Shown: positions 36,681 to 46,842 of the stretch, in pieces
How positions within the stretch are numbered: position 1 is the first letter of the stretch
Layout: each line of letters opens with the position of its first letter
Origin: Exilibacterium tricleocarpae
Lineage (GTDB): Bacteria; Pseudomonadota; Gammaproteobacteria; Pseudomonadales; Cellvibrionaceae
Length of the DNA stretch: 64,000 nucleotides
Assembly: GCF_007004655.1 (NCBI RefSeq)
Contig: NZ_ML660087.1
Span: forward strand, 545,743 to 609,742
Reading direction: 5' to 3'
Made by a program: the position numbers and the translations under genes
The notes under the pieces: generated by a model
Seen by the model: the letters and a program-made list of their open reading frames with translations, nothing else
The model's database searches: none
Told to the model about the DNA's origin: nothing

Positions 36681-39600
36681 ATGAATAGATCAGGCTTAGG
36701 TGTGGCGTTTTTCTTGGTGTTTAGCTGTGGATTCGACACTGTATCGGCGAGTCAGACAGGCGGCGACGCGGGAGTGGCTGTTGCGGTGTCGACTGAGGCC
36801 GGCGACACCGCTGCGGCCACGGTGCCGTCGAATGCAGATACCCCGGATAGTGAGACGGTTGCGGTGCCTGCCGAGACCGTTGCGGCGCCCGCCGACGGGC
36901 AACCCAGCCCGGCCTCCGTGGCGGTGGCAGACAAGGAGGCGGCGACCGCCAGCACAGTCGGAGTCAGTGAGGTTGACGGTACCGTGAGCAGCGATGCCGC
37001 CAACGCCGGTGAGATCAGTTACGATACGCACGCATTTAATGGTGAGTATACGACCACAATTGATATCGACTTACCCAAGTATCGGGATTTGACACCGGCC
37101 CTCGCCTTGAAGTACGAGTCTAACAGCCGCAATGGCCAACTGGGGCTGGGCTGGCATATCGGTGGGTTGTCGACTATTACCCGGGCCTCCCCGGGGCGCG
37201 GCGCACCGCGCTATGACGATACGGATATTTTTCTGTTTAACGGCAGTGTTATCGATATTATTCCCTGTACCCCCGACATGTCGAGCCCGGGGTGTCAAAA
37301 CGGCGGCACGCACACTACCAAGGTCGAAAGCTACCAGCGCCTTACCCTCGACAGCGAAGCGAATAAATGGACGCTCACGTTCAAAGACGGCACCCGTTTT
37401 ATCTATACCCGTCAGTTGCGCGATCTGTCGAACCCGACAGGTTTTCCGCCGAATACACCGGAAACCACCTTCCGCTGGGCGCTGAGTGCGATGTTGGATA
37501 CCCATGGTAACCAAGTCACCTACTGGTACTGGTGCGACGGTGCTGGCGGTATCTTCCCGACCAGCTCTACGCCGCAAAAAGACTGTTATATCAAAAAGAT
37601 TTTCTACAACCGCGCCAGTGTTAACTTCTATTGGGAGACACGACCGGACCCGATTTTTCGGGCCACGGGGAGAGGCATGGTAAAAACCCGGTACCGCTTA
37701 AAAACCATCGATGTACGGGTGGGTGACGAGCGGCGCAATAGCTATTCCTTGAGCTATACGCAAAGCGCCGGGTCAAAAAAGTCGCTGCTGAGTCGAGTGA
37801 CAACCCATGGCCGCGATGCTGTGGTCGACAGCGACGGCATAGTGACGGACCCGGGCACCACCCTGGCGCCGATCGAGATGCGCTACGCCGAGGAAACCGT
37901 CGATCCGGTCACCCGTGTGGCAGACAGTGTGAGATGGTGTGCAGGGAATTTTTCCTCCGGCGGTGACTTTAACGGCGATGGCCGCACCGACTATCGTTGC
38001 GGCACCCGCATCGGCCTGTCTAACGGCGATGGCAGTTTCGAGTTTATGGACGACGGCAGTTGGTGTGGCGGAGAGCAGCTTTCTCTCGGCGACTTCAACG
38101 GCGATGGCCAAACCGATTTCCAATGTCACCGCCGGCGGGACGGCAAGAACTGGATCAAGGAATCCAGCCACGGTTTGGGCTTTTTTGTGCGTGAAGGAGA
38201 GAAGTGGTGCACCGAGCCCAATATCTTCTCGCTGGGGGATTTTAATGGCGACGGCAAGACGGACTACCACTGTAAGCGGGCCCGAGACGGCCAGACCTGG
38301 GTGCAGTTCTCCAACGGCGACGGTACCTTCACGCTGGCGATGGGTCCCGAAACATGCAAGCGCGGTACGCTTTCTTTCGGTGACTTCAACGGCGATGGTA
38401 AAACCGACTACCTGTGTCGACAGGGACAGGAAAACGGTATTAGGCTGTCCAGGGGGGACGGCACTTTTGTCGCCGTGGGTGGAATAAACTACTGTCTGGG
38501 TAGTACCGAATATCGACTTTCTCTGGGAGATTTTAACGGCGACGGCGCGACCGACTTGCAATGCCACAACATTCTGAAAGGCGATAATTCGGTAGCGCTC
38601 TCAAAAGGCGGCGGCAGCTTTGCCATAGTGGCTGGCCCCAGGTTTTGCAAAGGTACGCCTGGCGCCGACAACTTTTCTCTGGGCGACTTTAATGGGGATT
38701 ACTTAACTGACTTGCAATGCCACGATCGCCGGTCCGGCACCACCGCCATCGCCTTTTCCAAAGGCGATGGTACCTTTACCGCACGTACCGGGTCCGTCTT
38801 TTGTAAAGAGAATCGGGTTAATACCTTTTCTCTCGGTGATTTTAACGGTGATGGTCGCACCGACTATCAATGTCACAACACCGACAACGGCAGCAATTTT
38901 GTTCGGCTTACCGATCCCAACCAGCACCTGAAGCTCGTTGAAGTAACCAATCACTTTGGCGGCACCACCCGCGTGGAGTACACACCGTCCTCCGCTTGGT
39001 TCAACCTCTTTAATCCGCGCATCGTGCAGACAGTGACAGCGATCAGTAAGGACGACGGCCGCAACCGCAGCGATAGCGTGCGCCGCACAGAGTATACCTA
39101 CTGGGTGGGGGTGGAAGACAAGAAAGCCCGGCTGTTTATGGGCTTTGCCCGCGTTACCGCGTATCTGCCCTGCCTCCAGGGAGAGTCGGTCTGTCCTTAT
39201 GAACGGGCAACTTATCGGCTGGATTTGGCCACTCGGGGACAGATTGCCGATATCTCGCGCAACAACGGCGACAGCACCTTTACCCGCAGCCTCAGCTATC
39301 AATACGATGTAGATCTCACCCGGGTCCCGCATACAGCACTGGTCACCGGGCGAACTGAAACCGTTGGGCACAACCGCGAGTACAAGAGAATTGGTATCGA
39401 AAAAACATTTGATGACTTCGGCAATGTGGTGAGTAAAACCCTGTTGGGCGATGTGACGCTCGAAGGTGATGAACGCACTGTTAGAACCACCTATGTGCCC
39501 AATACCGATGACTATATCGTGAATCTGCCTGCCAGAGTTGAAACTTTTGACGGGCTTGCCGACGGCGGTAGTAAAGTCGCCGAGGTGCGCTACCTCTACG

Positions 39601-42032
39601 ACAATGCCGCCACCTGGTCTAGCGCGCCGACGGTGGGCAATCGCACCGAAGAGCAGCACTGGCTCAACACTGAAAATCGCTTTGTGTCCTCGCGGGCGCA
39701 ATACGATGCCGAGGGCAATATCATCAACGCCTACGATGCAGTGGGGGCCCGAACGGAGTTTATCTACGATGAACTCGACCGACAATTTGTGGTTGAAACC
39801 CGCAAGCCGTTATATTTTACCGGTGACACCCGCCACAAAACACTGATGCAGTGGGACCCCGTCTGTGGCGTGGAACGCCTGGCGACCGATGAGAATAACC
39901 AAGTTACACGTTCGCAGTACGATGCATTGTGCCGGGTTACCCGGGTTGATTTTCCCGGTGACGATTTCGAGATCACGGCTTACAATCATTACGGCGATCC
40001 CCAAACGCAATTCACTGAGGTGGTAACACCCGGGGCGGATGGTCAGCCCGATCTTTGGCGGCGTGAATTTTTGGACGGTTTCGAGCGCGTTTACCAGAGT
40101 CAAAAACCGGCCGGCGACGGCGCTGTATTGCAACACTTGACACGCTTTAACCAACGGGGGTTGGTGGCTGCGAACAGTGACTGGCATCGCGCGACGACGA
40201 CACCGCGGTGGAGCTTGAGTTACCACGATGGTTTAGACCGATTGATCCAAACCACTGAAGCCGATGGCCGTATAACTCGCTGGGACTATCTGCACGGCCC
40301 CTATTTTGAAAAAGTGGTACGCACCAATCATCAGCAAAAACGCAGTGTCGCGCACTACGATGCCTATCGACAGCGCGTGCAAAGCGACCGTTTCTTAAAC
40401 GATCGGAGCGTATCTACCCGGATGTCGTTTGACGCGCTGGGTCGCATTGTTGGCATAGTCGATAATGTCGGCAATACCTGGACCTATGACTTTGACTCGC
40501 TTGGCCGGCAAACCCGGATTGACGATCCGGATTTAGGGATCAGGTCGTATGAATATGACGATGTCGGGCGTCAGCTCGCCAGCACCGATGCCCTCGGCCA
40601 GCGCACCCGCTACGAGTACGATTTGCTCGGTCGTAAACGCAGGGAGACTTATCGCGCCGGTACACCCGACGCTGAAATCAATGAGTATATCTACGATGAA
40701 GCGTACGGCGGATACTTTAATGTCGGTCGCCTTAGCACAGCCCGTAATGAAAACATGACGGTGGGATACAACTATGATGCGGCTGGTCGTGCGGTGCAAA
40801 GCACCCACCATATCGACGGTAACACTTACGCCTTTGATACCGGTTTTGACGCCGCTGGCCGAATCCGCTGGCAGCGCTATCCCGATGGTGATCTGATCGG
40901 CAGTGATACCCAACCCTGGCGCTATGATGCTGCCGGTCGCCTGCAGGGAATACCGGGCTTGATCGAGAGTATTTCCTACAACGATCACGGCATGATGGTC
41001 CAGAAAGTATTGGCCAATGGGGTGACTACCGATTATGGTTACAATGACGACAACGACTGGCTGATGTCCATCAACTCCCGGGCCGGGGGGCGCAGTATTC
41101 AGGCCATTGTCCACGAGCGGGATTCCATCGGGTTGATAACGACAATCACCAGTGGTTTTGCCAATGAAAGCTGGGCCTATGTTTATGACGATTTGTATCG
41201 GCTAAAGAGTGCCGCCAATATCGACGATACGATGCTTAGTCAGACGTTTGATTATGACACTGTCGACAATATGATTTTCAATTCCAGGGTGGGGGTGTAC
41301 GATTATCCCGCTCCCGGCAGTGATCGGCCTCACGCGGTGTTGTCGGCCGGCGCGCACTCGGATTACCGCTATGACGCCAACGGCAATATGGTTGCCGGCA
41401 GTGGTCGCGAGATCGAGTACGACGGTCGCGATCGCCCGCTTCGCATTGACAGCAGCACTTTTCTCTACGGTCCCAATGGCGAGCGCGTCAAGAAAACCGA
41501 AAATGGTGTGACCACTTTGTATGTCAATAACCTGGAGATTCGCGACGGTGAGATCACGAAATATCTGCCGGAGGACACGAAACGCGAAGCCGGGCAAACT
41601 TTCTGGTTGCACAAAGATCACTTACAGTCGGTGCAGGCGGTAACCGACAGCAATGGCGATATGATACAGCGTTATACCTATGCGGCATTCGGGGAGCAGT
41701 TAAGTCAATCCAGTGAACATATCGAGACTCACAGCTTTATAGGCGAACGTCTGGATGACAGTGGATTGATGTTTTTAAATGCACGCTATTACGACCCGGT
41801 ACTGGCCCGTTTGGTAGTGGCCGATCCGTCGAATTCCCAAACCGATAGCGATGAGTTGAGTAGATACCTCGATAATGCCGATAGTCAGGTGTATGCAAAG
41901 GGCCCAGGCGAAGTTGCCGATGGCCTGGGCGAGGATAGCACTGACGGTGATACACCCTCTAGCAATGTCGATAGTGAGAGCCAGCGTGAAGTTGAAAGTG
42001 AAAACTCTGGTATATGCGTTGACGGCCTTTAG
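36681..42032 (+). CDS. SpvB/VCBS/YD-repeat (Rhs-like) secreted giant protein
   Basis: 1783 residues. Signal peptide (GLGVAFFLVFSCGFDTVSA); Ala/Thr/Val-rich linker to ~110; SpvB-type domain (~110-410, GEISYDTHAFNGEYTTTIDI, LGWHIGGLSTITR); seven VCBS/FG-GAP repeats (~415-750, GDFNGDGRTDYRC type with DxNxDG calcium-like loops, each with cysteines); a TcdB-like segment (VTNHFGGTTRVEYTPSS); then YD repeats (~1000-1640). The core begins NARYYDPVLARLVVADPS but then degenerates (SRYLDNADSQVYAKG) and lacks NNP...DPSG, so the self-cleaving core and toxin tip of Rhs effectors are missing. GGAAAG precedes the ATG. Probably a cell-surface or secreted shell-like protein. Confidence 0.88.
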   Translation: MNRSGLGVAFFLVFSCGFDTVSASQTGGDAGVAVAVSTEAGDTAAATVPSNADTPDSETVAVPAETVAAPADGQPSPASVAVADKEAATASTVGVSEVDGTVSSDAANAGEISYDTHAFNGEYTTTIDIDLPKYRDLTPALALKYESNSRNGQLGLGWHIGGLSTITRASPGRGAPRYDDTDIFLFNGSVIDIIPCTPDMSSPGCQNGGTHTTKVESYQRLTLDSEANKWTLTFKDGTRFIYTRQLRDLSNPTGFPPNTPETTFRWALSAMLDTHGNQVTYWYWCDGAGGIFPTSSTPQKDCYIKKIFYNRASVNFYWETRPDPIFRATGRGMVKTRYRLKTIDVRVGDERRNSYSLSYTQSAGSKKSLLSRVTTHGRDAVVDSDGIVTDPGTTLAPIEMRYAEETVDPVTRVADSVRWCAGNFSSGGDFNGDGRTDYRCGTRIGLSNGDGSFEFMDDGSWCGGEQLSLGDFNGDGQTDFQCHRRRDGKNWIKESSHGLGFFVREGEKWCTEPNIFSLGDFNGDGKTDYHCKRARDGQTWVQFSNGDGTFTLAMGPETCKRGTLSFGDFNGDGKTDYLCRQGQENGIRLSRGDGTFVAVGGINYCLGSTEYRLSLGDFNGDGATDLQCHNILKGDNSVALSKGGGSFAIVAGPRFCKGTPGADNFSLGDFNGDYLTDLQCHDRRSGTTAIAFSKGDGTFTARTGSVFCKENRVNTFSLGDFNGDGRTDYQCHNTDNGSNFVRLTDPNQHLKLVEVTNHFGGTTRVEYTPSSAWFNLFNPRIVQTVTAISKDDGRNRSDSVRRTEYTYWVGVEDKKARLFMGFARVTAYLPCLQGESVCPYERATYRLDLATRGQIADISRNNGDSTFTRSLSYQYDVDLTRVPHTALVTGRTETVGHNREYKRIGIEKTFDDFGNVVSKTLLGDVTLEGDERTVRTTYVPNTDDYIVNLPARVETFDGLADGGSKVAEVRYLYDNAATWSSAPTVGNRTEEQHWLNTENRFVSSRAQYDAEGNIINAYDAVGARTEFIYDELDRQFVVETRKPLYFTGDTRHKTLMQWDPVCGVERLATDENNQVTRSQYDALCRVTRVDFPGDDFEITAYNHYGDPQTQFTEVVTPGADGQPDLWRREFLDGFERVYQSQKPAGDGAVLQHLTRFNQRGLVAANSDWHRATTTPRWSLSYHDGLDRLIQTTEADGRITRWDYLHGPYFEKVVRTNHQQKRSVAHYDAYRQRVQSDRFLNDRSVSTRMSFDALGRIVGIVDNVGNTWTYDFDSLGRQTRIDDPDLGIRSYEYDDVGRQLASTDALGQRTRYEYDLLGRKRRETYRAGTPDAEINEYIYDEAYGGYFNVGRLSTARNENMTVGYNYDAAGRAVQSTHHIDGNTYAFDTGFDAAGRIRWQRYPDGDLIGSDTQPWRYDAAGRLQGIPGLIESISYNDHGMMVQKVLANGVTTDYGYNDDNDWLMSINSRAGGRSIQAIVHERDSIGLITTITSGFANESWAYVYDDLYRLKSAANIDDTMLSQTFDYDTVDNMIFNSRVGVYDYPAPGSDRPHAVLSAGAHSDYRYDANGNMVAGSGREIEYDGRDRPLRIDSSTFLYGPNGERVKKTENGVTTLYVNNLEIRDGEITKYLPEDTKREAGQTFWLHKDHLQSVQAVTDSNGDMIQRYTYAAFGEQLSQSSEHIETHSFIGERLDDSGLMFLNARYYDPVLARLVVADPSNSQTDSDELSRYLDNADSQVYAKGPGEVADGLGEDSTDGDTPSSNVDSESQREVESENSGICVDGL

Positions 42033-42108
42033 ATGGAGCGAGCAGCTCCTCGATAAGCGCAGGCGCATTGGCATACAAATAATCCCCCATTGCGCCAGCA
42101 GGCATGTT

Positions 42109-43104
42109 GTGGTGTATACGCGTGCGTTAATTGCTTTTCTTATAGTCTTTTCTGTAGTGGCCGATGCAGAGTATCGGTCCACAGATGTTGTTGAGAAAAT
42201 ACAGAGGTTTTTAGCTCTGCCGGAAGATGAAATTGATCTGGCGCGCACACGTTTTTTGATCGAGGCCGCTCTCTACGACGATATGGATGTTGCCGCGAGT
42301 GAAAGAAATATCAGTAATATCGTGGCGACGATCAAAACCATGCCCGAATACGGCCCGTCGTCCCTGGAAAAACTGGGCACAGCCATACGTTACCTGTACA
42401 CCGCGGGCCCATGGAATCACCAGCAGGCCTATCGATATGATCTCGACGACCCGATGGGAACGTTGAAGCCGAGGGGAAAGTCGGTGGTCAACTATATGGC
42501 CACCAAAAAAGGAAATTGTGTATCAATGCCGATTTTATTGCTGTTGCTCAGTGAAAGACTGGGTGTCGGTGTGAATTTGGTGCTTGCACCTCACCATATG
42601 TTTGTGCGCTATACCGATGCAGACAAAAAATCGACCAATATTGAAACGACTTCGGGCACGCTGCTGAGCGATGCCAGGTATGTCGAAGAATTCGGGATTC
42701 GACCGGAGGCGATCGAGCAGGGGGTCTACCTGCGCAGTTTGACTAAAAAAGAGGCGGTGGCGCTGATGCTCTATGATTTGGGGCAGGCTTATCTCGATAG
42801 TGGCCAGTACGATATAGCGCATAAGACGGTTGATTTAATGTTGGGTTACCACCCCAAGTTTGTTAACGCTGTGCTACTAAAGGGAAACCTTTATGCGCGA
42901 ATGCTGCATAGCGAATTAGCCACGATGAAAGCGGCAGGTCTGCCGCGAAGCCAAGCCGAGCGACGGCGGCTCGACTCGTTGCAGCGACAGAATCTGGCTT
43001 GGTTTTCGAAGGCGGAAGCACTCGGTTGGCGAGAGCCCGCGGCGGGGCTTTCGGAAAGGTATATGCACACTGTTGAGCGTTTCAAAGCGCATCGGGGTAA
43101 CTGA
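42109..43104 (+). CDS. Transglutaminase-like (SirB1-type) protein with TPR-like C-terminus
   Basis: About 331 residues. An N-terminal hydrophobic segment (TRALIAFLIVFSVVADA) acts as signal peptide or anchor. Middle part resembles SirB1/transglutaminase-like proteins: KKGNCVSMPILLLLLSERLG with the Cys, and APHHMFVRYTD with the His. C-terminal helices (LYDLGQAYLDSGQYDIAHKT, HPKFVNAVLLKGNLYA) look like TPR units. The start is uncertain: GTG 42109 or 42112 puts the signal peptide first; the frame is open back to 41875 inside the Rhs-like gene. It follows that gene by 76 bp in the same direction and may be co-transcribed. Role unknown. Confidence 0.72.
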   Translation: MVYTRALIAFLIVFSVVADAEYRSTDVVEKIQRFLALPEDEIDLARTRFLIEAALYDDMDVAASERNISNIVATIKTMPEYGPSSLEKLGTAIRYLYTAGPWNHQQAYRYDLDDPMGTLKPRGKSVVNYMATKKGNCVSMPILLLLLSERLGVGVNLVLAPHHMFVRYTDADKKSTNIETTSGTLLSDARYVEEFGIRPEAIEQGVYLRSLTKKEAVALMLYDLGQAYLDSGQYDIAHKTVDLMLGYHPKFVNAVLLKGNLYARMLHSELATMKAAGLPRSQAERRRLDSLQRQNLAWFSKAEALGWREPAAGLSERYMHTVERFKAHRGN

Positions 43105-43184
43105 CTCTGGCCCGGGTGTTGGCGTCGCTAACTTTGGTGATGTTCATGTCCATGCAGCAGAATTGGGAATGGGTGGCTGTCCCG

Positions 43185-43943
43185 TTATGATGATGAGCGC
43201 TGCGTTGCGCGATCTGCTGACAAGTATTTTGACAGGGTAAAAAATACAGTCGTACCTTTTCCCTCTTCTGACTCGATCCGGATTTCTCCGGCATGACATT
43301 GCACCACTTTTTTTGCCAGGGTAAGCCCCAGGCCGAGACCGGGGTAATCGGTTTCACGAGCCGCCCGGGTGAATATGTCAAAAACTCGACCGATTCTATT
43401 AGCTGCAATGCCTATACCGTTATCAGTGAGCGTAAATTGCCAATAGTGTTCTATCTCAACTGCGGCCACCGAGACAGCCGGGACTTGGCCCGCTGGCTGA
43501 TAGTGCTTTGCGTTATGCAAGAGGTGATAAAAAAGTGTCGCCAACTGTTTCCTGTATCCGTCAATTACCGGTAGTGGTCCCGCTATTAGTTGTTCGCCCC
43601 CATCTGTGTCGAATAATTGCGTTAGCGTCCGCTTGACGAGTGCGTTACAGTCGACCGGGCCGAGGGGTTCCTCTGTGGTGCTTAAGCGTGAAAACGCCAG
43701 CAGTGCCTCCAACAACGCTTCGGCGCGCGCAACGCTGTTATCCACTACCGCGAAATCTTCCCGGCTCTTCTCGTCCAATGTATCCTTCAAGCGCTTCTTA
43801 ATGCGCTTGGTGAAACCATCGATGTGTCGTAAAGGTGATTTTAAATCGTGACAGACAACATAGGCGAACTGTTGGTACTCCGCCTTCAAGGCCTCGTACT
43901 TTGCCTGCGTTTGCGTCACCGAATCCACCGGCTTTCTCAACAT
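43185..43943 (-). CDS. Soluble sensor histidine kinase without input domain
   Basis: 252 residues. A short N-terminal coiled coil, then HisKA of the phytochrome-like type with phosphoacceptor His in FAYVVCHDLKSPLRHIDGF, and HATPase with HNAKHYQ (N box), LTDNGIGIAA (G1), GLGLGLTLAKK (G2). No membrane helix and no PAS/GAF domain, so it must take its signal from partners. It is the last gene of the SCO1-ethylene-domain operon, 14 bp after the receiver gene. The C-terminal ~10 residues are Ser/Arg-rich and unconserved. Confidence 0.88.
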   Translation of the reverse strand: MLRKPVDSVTQTQAKYEALKAEYQQFAYVVCHDLKSPLRHIDGFTKRIKKRLKDTLDEKSREDFAVVDNSVARAEALLEALLAFSRLSTTEEPLGPVDCNALVKRTLTQLFDTDGGEQLIAGPLPVIDGYRKQLATLFYHLLHNAKHYQPAGQVPAVSVAAVEIEHYWQFTLTDNGIGIAANRIGRVFDIFTRAARETDYPGLGLGLTLAKKVVQCHAGEIRIESEEGKGTTVFFTLSKYLSADRATQRSSS

Positions 43944-43957
43944 GCCGCCCCTCCTGG

Positions 43958-44398
43958 TTACACCGGCTTAGGAGGCAGGCATACGACCTCCACCCAGAAG
44001 TTTTCCACCTGTTGCACTACATTGATAAATTTAGTGGCATCGATCGGTTTGACAATGTAGCAATTGGCGTATAAGTCATAACTCTCTATAACATCCGTAT
44101 CGGCCTGCGAGCTGGTTAAAACAATAGTTGGGATACGGCGTAAATTGGCATCTTTCTTGATAATCTTTAGAACTTCCCGACCATCCATTTTGGGCATGTT
44201 AAGGTCCAGTAAAATGATATCAGGCGTTACTGCAGACTTGAATTTATTGCGCTTGAATAAATAGTCTACGGCATCTTCGCCATCGCGCACGACGTGCAGG
44301 TTGTTGCGCAACTTGGCCTCCGCAAATGCATCTCGTGTGAGATCGATATCGGCCAGGTTGTCTTCGACCAGTAGAATCTCGGCAAGTTTTGTATTCAT
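43958..44398 (-). CDS. Single-domain response regulator, Rcp1-like
   Basis: 146-residue receiver without output domain. Acidic pocket ILLVEDNLADIDL, phosphoacceptor Asp in IILLDLNMPKMDG, Thr in IVLTSSQAD and Lys in CYIVKPIDATKF. The longer beta4-alpha4 and extended C-terminus resemble cyanobacterial Rcp1, the partner of phytochrome-type kinases. It lies 29 bp after the CHASE/PAS kinase and 14 bp before the soluble kinase, so it may receive phosphate from either and relay it between them. Output target is not evident from the sequence. Confidence 0.92.
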   Translation of the reverse strand: MNTKLAEILLVEDNLADIDLTRDAFAEAKLRNNLHVVRDGEDAVDYLFKRNKFKSAVTPDIILLDLNMPKMDGREVLKIIKKDANLRRIPTIVLTSSQADTDVIESYDLYANCYIVKPIDATKFINVVQQVENFWVEVVCLPPKPV

Positions 44399-44427
44399 CG
44401 TTCAATGCCTCCCCTTGGATTACTTGG

Positions 44428-46842
44428 CTAATCAGCTGACTTTAGCAGCGTAAAGTAGAAGGTGGAACCGACGCCTTTTTCGGATTCGACCCAAATCCTC
44501 CCTCCGTGACGCTCTGCTACTTTCTTGCAGATTGACAAACCAATGCCCGTACCTGCATATTCGTCAGTGTGATGCAGTCTTTGAAATACCTCGAAAATTC
44601 TGACCAGATGCCGCTTGTCCATACCTATGCCGTTGTCGTTCACCGCGATTTGCCAGTGGCTGTCCAGCTCGCAAACACCGACATGAACTTTTGGCCTGGT
44701 GTTAGTCTTCTGATATTTTAAAGCATTACCAATAAGATTCGAGAGCAGTTGGTAAAGTTGAGTTTTGTGCCCTAAGACTTCCGGTAGGGAATCATAGGTG
44801 ATACAGCCACTGCTTTCTTCCAGATTGGCTTGCAAATGGCTTTTCGTCACATCGATCAGTTCGCTGAGGGAAACCTTTTCGGGTTTTTGCGTATCTCGAT
44901 CTACACTGGCGTAAGTAAGGATGTCGGCGATCATGTTTTGAGCGCGGGCCGCGCCCTCAGTGAGGTAACCAAAGTAACGCCGGGCTTTGGTGTCATTCTG
45001 GAGCTTGTCATCCATATGGCGCAGAAGTTTCTCGGAAAAGCTGCGGATCATGCGCAGCGGCTCCTGCAAGTCATGAGAACAGATATAAGCGAAACGTTCC
45101 AACTCTTCGTTGGAGGAGACCAGTTTCTGAATCAACGCTTCACGTTCCGTTATATCAAGTGCAACCCCCAGGATAAAACGGTCACCACGGGTGTTGTGGA
45201 AGCGAATTTTTTGCGTGTCGTAGATTTTGATCTCTCCGCTGGGTGTGGTGAAAGTTTCCTCGACTCGGGAGTACCCCTCTTCAAACGCCTTTTGATCCAT
45301 CTCAAGAAAATCTTGTCGATCTTTTTTGCTGTACTTTTCCAGTGTGGTGTGGCCGATAATTTCGTCGTGCATTGCGCGCGGATACATATTAATAAAATGC
45401 TGATTTGCGTCAACGATTTTGAACGCAGCGTCCTTTACAAACAGTAGTAGCGGGTTGGTGTCAAACACGAGTTTTTGAAAGCGATAGGCGTCGTGTAACC
45501 GCTCTTCAGATTTCTTGCGATCTGAAATGTCCTGTACAGAACCGGCCATGCGAGTGGCTTGGCCTTCTTTATCCCACACTGCTTGACCACTGGTATGAAT
45601 CCAGACATAGTGTCCGGCGCTGTGCCTTAACTGATACTCTGTGTCGAAGGGCTCTCTATCGGCGAAGTGCCGCTCCAAGGCGTGCAGAACTGCGGCGTGA
45701 TCATTTGGGTGAAGTCGGTTCTCAAATTCACTAAAGTGCCGGATAAACTGGTTGTCATCGATACCGATGATATTCTTGAAGCGTTCTGACCAATACAGCT
45801 GGTTAGTTTTTAAGTTCCAATCCCATAGGCCGACGCTGGAGCCGCGCACGGCGATATCATAGCGCTCCTCACTCTCACGCAGGCGTCGTTGACTTTCATT
45901 GATTACGTCGGTTTGACGTTTCACTTCCTGTGTGATGCGCAGATTATCGCTGGCATATCTAAAGGCGCTATACCCCACCAGTCCAGTAATGAGAAGTGCC
46001 AGCAACAGAACCAACCACGAGGCATACTCCGCAGCGCTGGAGAAGTACTCGGAGGTTGGGATGAAAAGAATTTTCCAGTCTCTATTGAGGACTGAAATGG
46101 ATTGCTGAATATGATAAATGGCGAAACGTTCCGTTGTTTTGTAGTCATCAGTGCCGGCAAGCTGATTGCGATAGGTTTCGGCATTGCTATCCATCGGCCT
46201 GAGGCGGTAAACTGGCATTCCGAGGTCAGTCTCGTCGTACAGATAAGCGCGCTTTTGGTGTTTTTTCCAGGTCAGCGTCTCAATAATTATCGATCCCAGA
46301 TCCAATGCAACTGTTATCAGGCCCCGTGCGTTTTCACCATTATCTAAAGGGAGCATAATAACCAGCGTTGTGGCTCCGTCTTCGTGTTTCTCATACGCTA
46401 CAGCGCCTTTGTGGGCCACGGAGTCCAGTGTCGGCAGGCGGGCGTCGCTGAGTGCCGGAGCCTTGGTGCCGACTGAGTAGACTGTTTCGTAGGTTTGATC
46501 CGGCCGGTAACGCACCCAAGCTACGTAACTGTAGGCCGGGTCTGAAAACAACGGCTCCGCATAGTCAGTAAATTCCTTTTGCGAGAAAAATTCCGAAACA
46601 TCAAAAAAGCTGCGCAGCAGTTCAGCATGTAAAACGTGCTGCTGGAGCTGCATTTCCAACGCTTTGGATTCAAATACAGAAAATTTTTCGAAGTCTGATT
46701 TTAGACGTGTGAGTCCACTTTGGATGCTCCACATAAAGAGAAATATACTGATCAGTACGCCCGCTGCCGTGGTGATAACCGGCACCCGAAAATAGGTGAG
46801 TGTTTCGCCGGCGGTAGCGAAACGAGCTGTATCAGTCGACAT
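44428..46842 (-). CDS. CHASE-PAS-PAS sensor histidine kinase
   Basis: 804 residues. Membrane segment at ~22-42 (VITTAAGVLISIFLFMW), a periplasmic CHASE-like sensor (~55-265, including AYSYVAWVRYRPDQTYE), second membrane segment (~275-295), PAS domain (~330-450, SVGLWDWNLKTNQLYWSERF) with PAC, second PAS (~465-590, VFDTNPLLLFVKDAAFKIVD), HisKA with phosphoacceptor His in FAYICSHDLQEPLRM, and HATPase (NDNGIGMDK, GTGIGLSICKK). Its start overlaps the end of the ethylene-domain gene by 11 bp. The kinase has its own membrane anchor, so the ethylene-type domain would act as a separate subunit. Confidence 0.9.
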   Translation of the reverse strand: MSTDTARFATAGETLTYFRVPVITTAAGVLISIFLFMWSIQSGLTRLKSDFEKFSVFESKALEMQLQQHVLHAELLRSFFDVSEFFSQKEFTDYAEPLFSDPAYSYVAWVRYRPDQTYETVYSVGTKAPALSDARLPTLDSVAHKGAVAYEKHEDGATTLVIMLPLDNGENARGLITVALDLGSIIIETLTWKKHQKRAYLYDETDLGMPVYRLRPMDSNAETYRNQLAGTDDYKTTERFAIYHIQQSISVLNRDWKILFIPTSEYFSSAAEYASWLVLLLALLITGLVGYSAFRYASDNLRITQEVKRQTDVINESQRRLRESEERYDIAVRGSSVGLWDWNLKTNQLYWSERFKNIIGIDDNQFIRHFSEFENRLHPNDHAAVLHALERHFADREPFDTEYQLRHSAGHYVWIHTSGQAVWDKEGQATRMAGSVQDISDRKKSEERLHDAYRFQKLVFDTNPLLLFVKDAAFKIVDANQHFINMYPRAMHDEIIGHTTLEKYSKKDRQDFLEMDQKAFEEGYSRVEETFTTPSGEIKIYDTQKIRFHNTRGDRFILGVALDITEREALIQKLVSSNEELERFAYICSHDLQEPLRMIRSFSEKLLRHMDDKLQNDTKARRYFGYLTEGAARAQNMIADILTYASVDRDTQKPEKVSLSELIDVTKSHLQANLEESSGCITYDSLPEVLGHKTQLYQLLSNLIGNALKYQKTNTRPKVHVGVCELDSHWQIAVNDNGIGMDKRHLVRIFEVFQRLHHTDEYAGTGIGLSICKKVAERHGGRIWVESEKGVGSTFYFTLLKSAD

